Source of the DNA: Pontiellaceae bacterium B12227
GTDB taxonomy: Bacteria; Verrucomicrobiota; Kiritimatiellia; Kiritimatiellales; Pontiellaceae
Direction of reading: 5' to 3'
Length of the DNA stretch: 64,000 bases
Assembly: GCA_029432775.1 (NCBI GenBank)
Contig: JAROAZ010000017.1
Span: forward strand, 62,001-126,000
Part shown: one piece after another, positions 62,446 to 64,000 of the stretch
Numbering within the stretch: the first letter of the stretch is position 1
Layout of the letters: each line of letters starts with the position of its first letter
Position numbers and translations under genes: made by a program
Notes under the pieces: generated by a model
What the model saw: the letters and a program-made list of their open reading frames with translations, nothing else
Database searches by the model: none
What the model was told of the DNA's origin: nothing

Positions 62446-62838
62446 TCCCGGCGTGCGCAGAAAATGGTGATGGAGGAAAATCTGCTTCGAATCGATGCCG
62501 CGACAGCGCAGGTTGGACGGATTGATCATCAGATGGAACTGCTGTTGCAGACCTGGAGCCGGCGGCCGTTTGTGGAGGCACTGATGGGATTCCGGGGATT
62601 CAAGACGACGGCAGCGATGGTGGTTACGGCCGAGGTCGGCGATTTTCGACGATTTGCTCATCCAGAACTGTTCATGGGATTTCTGGGCATGGTGCCGAAG
62701 GAAAATACCACCGGCCAACATCATCGGCAGGGAAACATGACTAAGTGCGGCAATTCGCATGCGCGCTGGATGTCGATTGAAAGTGCCGGTCATTACCACA
62801 TGTCACCAAAGGTTATTGCGCGTACACTGAACAGTTAA
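62446..62838 (+). pseudogene. IS110-family transposase remnant
   Basis: The open part from 62464 codes for 124 residues that match the C-terminal (Transposase_20) half of IS110/IS116/IS902 transposases: LMGFRGFKTTAAMVVTAEVGDFRRF, FLGMVPKENTTGQHHRQGNMTKCGNSHARW. The N-terminal DEDD catalytic half is missing, and the sequence after the Ser-rich helix ends early. It is on the opposite strand to all its neighbours. A dead insertion sequence that marks past movement here. Ends of the element cannot be identified. Confidence 0.82.
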
Positions 62839-62847
62839 AACAACCGA

Positions 62848-62862
62848 ACGTCTAATGCGTAA
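62848..62862 (-). repeat. Short repeat shared with 59581
   Basis: CCGAACGTCTAA is identical at 59581-59592. On the minus strand it reads TTAGACGTTCGG, and in both cases it is at the 3' side of a gene. Confidence 0.4.
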
Positions 62863-62888
62863 GCTCCATCCACGGGATCTTTCAGATT

Positions 62889-63195
62889 TTATTTCCAAGC
62901 ATTGTCAATATCTTCATCCGGTAGAATCTGTCGGCAATGTCTGACAGTCAGAATTGAAATCATTTTGGGTTCCACTCGGTATATGATTCGGTAAATTCGC
63001 AATGAACAATTGTTGAATATCTTTTCTGTTGGTTTCTGGAACTGGATGTCCGCTGTCAGAAAAATCCTTGATCTGCTCCACTCGGTCAAAAATAGAGTGT
63101 ACCCAACGCTCTGCCGCATTTGGACTGTCTTGGGCAATGTATTCTGAAATTTCGCTGATACGATCAATCGAGAGGGGAGACCACTGGATCTTCAT
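62889..63195 (-). pseudogene. ParE-family toxin, broken by a one-base frameshift
   Basis: From ATG 63195 the protein reads like ParE (MKIQWSPLSIDRISEISEYI, RVEQIKDFSDSGHPVPETNRK, DIQQLFIAN), then loses the frame. The expected C terminus (YRIIYRVEPKMISILTVRHCRQ) is in the next frame and ends at 62889. Removing one T from the run at 62993-62995 would restore it. The antitoxin gene overlaps its start by 4 bases and appears intact. Likely inactive; a sequencing error is possible. Confidence 0.85.
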
Positions 63196-63476
63196 CTGGG
63201 AATTCTCTTCAGAACCATTTCTTTGGCTTTGCAGTGTGGAATCCCTTTTCCATCATCAATCATGGATTCTCCCAAGGCAATATCTTCCAAAACCTCCAGC
63301 CGTTGGGACATGGCTTCAAATTCTGAAACAGCTATCAGAACTTCAGCACTTTTTCCGTGCTGTGTAATCACCACCGGGCGTTTTGAATTCTGAACTTGCT
63401 GGATGCAGGCCGCTGTGTGAGCTCTGAATTCAGACATGGGTTTAATATCTTGATCGAGAATCAATCTTCGCATCAT
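63192..63476 (-). CDS. Phd/YefM-type antitoxin
   Basis: 94 residues from ATG 63476, preceded by AAGGAGTAAA. The Phd/YefM fold is clear: DIKPMSEFRAHTAACIQQVQ, RPVVITQHGKSAEVLIAVSEFEAM, and a C-terminal toxin-binding tail. It would bind its own promoter and neutralise the ParE-type toxin that follows with a 4-base overlap. With the toxin broken the pair may no longer be addictive. Confidence 0.9.
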   Translation of the reverse strand: MMRRLILDQDIKPMSEFRAHTAACIQQVQNSKRPVVITQHGKSAEVLIAVSEFEAMSQRLEVLEDIALGESMIDDGKGIPHCKAKEMVLKRIPR

Positions 63477-63549
63477 TTTACTCCTTGTGTACGCTTCGTA
63501 CCGCATATGGTACAGATGTCGATTCCATATTTTGGATATTATTGAGACA

Positions 63550-63640
63550 GAACCTTACGGATGACCCTGAGTGCAAACCAACTTTGCCTGACTCAACGGG
63601 TGTTGTCACGACAGCTTCGATTGACTGGTTCTGCGAATTT
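63550..63640 (-). repeat. Cassette-like imperfect repeat, copy B
   Basis: Minus strand: ACCAGTCAATCGAAG, GTGACAACACCCGTT and GGGTCATCCGTAA, in the order and spacing of copy A. About 60 percent identity by eye over 80 bases. It lies directly 3' of the 54-residue membrane protein gene. CAGAACC and GGTTCTG at the two ends are inverted. Confidence 0.55.
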
Positions 63641-63645
63641 TATTG

Positions 63646-63810
63646 TTATGTCTTCTGCGAACTAATTGCTTTTGCAATCACCCCTGACGCGAAAATAATG
63701 GCACCCGTGATTGCAAGTTCTCCGTCATGATTAGGGACGAAATTTACACTCATCCCGATTAATCCAAGCACGGTTAGAACTGCACCAATGATAACGATTG
63801 TCTTTTCCAT
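63646..63810 (-). CDS. 54-residue two-pass membrane protein
   Basis: A short gene read from ATG 63810 with GGAG upstream. Two hydrophobic segments, TIVIIGAVLTVLGLIGM and AITGAIIFASGVIAKAI, are separated by NFVPNHDGE. The family is unknown. It lies between the antitoxin gene and the RelE-type gene, on the same strand, with 47 bases to the latter. Similar tiny membrane proteins are common in gene cassettes and in toxin-antitoxin islands. Confidence 0.6.
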   Translation of the reverse strand: MEKTIVIIGAVLTVLGLIGMSVNFVPNHDGELAITGAIIFASGVIAKAISSQKT

Positions 63811-63857
63811 ATTTTCTCCAATATTCAGTCCACAGACCTTAATGGTGGTTCGATCGT

Positions 63858-64000
63858 TTATTGGTATACATCTCTTCGATGGCCAATTTTGACCACTTGA
63901 ATGATGAGCTTGTCATCTTCTATTGAGTAGAGAATCCGGAAATTTCCCTGACGTAATCGGTATTTTTCTTGCCCGGATAATTTTTTGGATTGGGGTGGGC
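63858..64000 (-). CDS. RelE/ParE-superfamily toxin, 5' end outside window
   Basis: The last 47 codons are visible. They read KKLSGQEKYRLRQGNFRILYS, then IEDDKLIIQVVKIGHRRDVYQ, the C-terminal half of RelE-type mRNA interferases with the conserved Arg and Tyr residues. The start and any antitoxin gene would lie past base 64000. Second toxin gene within 1 kb. Confidence 0.85.
   Translation of the reverse strand, partial: PPQSKKLSGQEKYRLRQGNFRILYSIEDDKLIIQVVKIGHRRDVYQ

Noticed and set aside
59583..63640. Typical integron attC sites
   Set aside because: Core RYYYAAC and GTTRRRY boxes do not occur in properly paired positions, so only a cassette-like label is used.
1..64000. CRISPR arrays, tRNA or rRNA genes
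   Set aside because: No regularly spaced direct repeats and no tRNA- or rRNA-like stretch were recognised on reading the gaps.

Overview
This window looks like chromosome of an anaerobic, heterotrophic PVC-superphylum bacterium, most likely Kiritimatiellota (Pontiella-like); that placement is inference from gene content, not a search. Supporting signs are three secreted Cys-type sulfatases, a planctomycete-type cytochrome c protein, a Tat-exported Gfo/Idh/MocA oxidoreductase, a PEGA lipoprotein, beta-helix surface proteins ending in calcium-binding-like repeats, an AraC/XylR regulator beside KDG kinase and KDPG aldolase, and a single-chain pyruvate:ferredoxin oxidoreductase.

Layout. 1-10 kb: a cut LysM L,D-transpeptidase, a B12-binding radical SAM protein, recN, a secreted beta-helix protein and mfd. 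10-18 kb: a forward run of pyrB, argF, a family 9 glycosyltransferase, two HAD phosphatases and queE-queC-queD, with queF convergent, then a rhomboid protease. 18-28 kb: uvrB, two sulfatases, a CPBP protease, a PduO-type corrinoid adenosyltransferase, a secreted leucine-rich-repeat protein, a DUF1456 protein and a fatty acid desaturase. 28-36 kb: the conserved ffh-rpsP-khpA-trmD-rplS-rnhB block (without rimM) and the opposite phoH-pgpH-ybeY block. 36-47 kb: PEGA lipoprotein, nifJ, oxidoreductase, membrane cytochrome, a lipoprotein with an FMN-binding-like motif and a TonB/VWA-like protein. 47-59 kb: regulator-kdgK-eda, yceH, a third sulfatase, a four-gene DRTGG / CBS-ATPase / DRTGG / PHP regulatory module, a NYN-LOTUS protein, a DAHP synthase-chorismate mutase fusion and a large beta-helix protein. 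59.3-64 kb: an AT-richer accessory stretch, nearly all on the minus strand, with small secreted proteins, a GH16 glycanase, an IS110 remnant, a toxin-antitoxin pair with a frameshifted toxin, a 54-residue membrane protein and a partial RelE toxin.

The most striking signal is not a gene. A 15-bp palindrome, TTCCA-N5-TGGAA, occurs at 31 exact positions between 1.6 and 58.2 kb, where about 0.06 are expected by chance for ten fixed bases. It lies in genes of unrelated function, in all three reading frames and between genes, and is missing from nifJ, from the SRP/ribosomal genes and from the last 5.8 kb. It behaves like a highly iterated palindrome comparable in style to cyanobacterial HIP1, and I know of no description of it. 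A second layer of longer (45-75 bp) imperfect palindromes sits between genes, and one copy lies in frame inside mfd.
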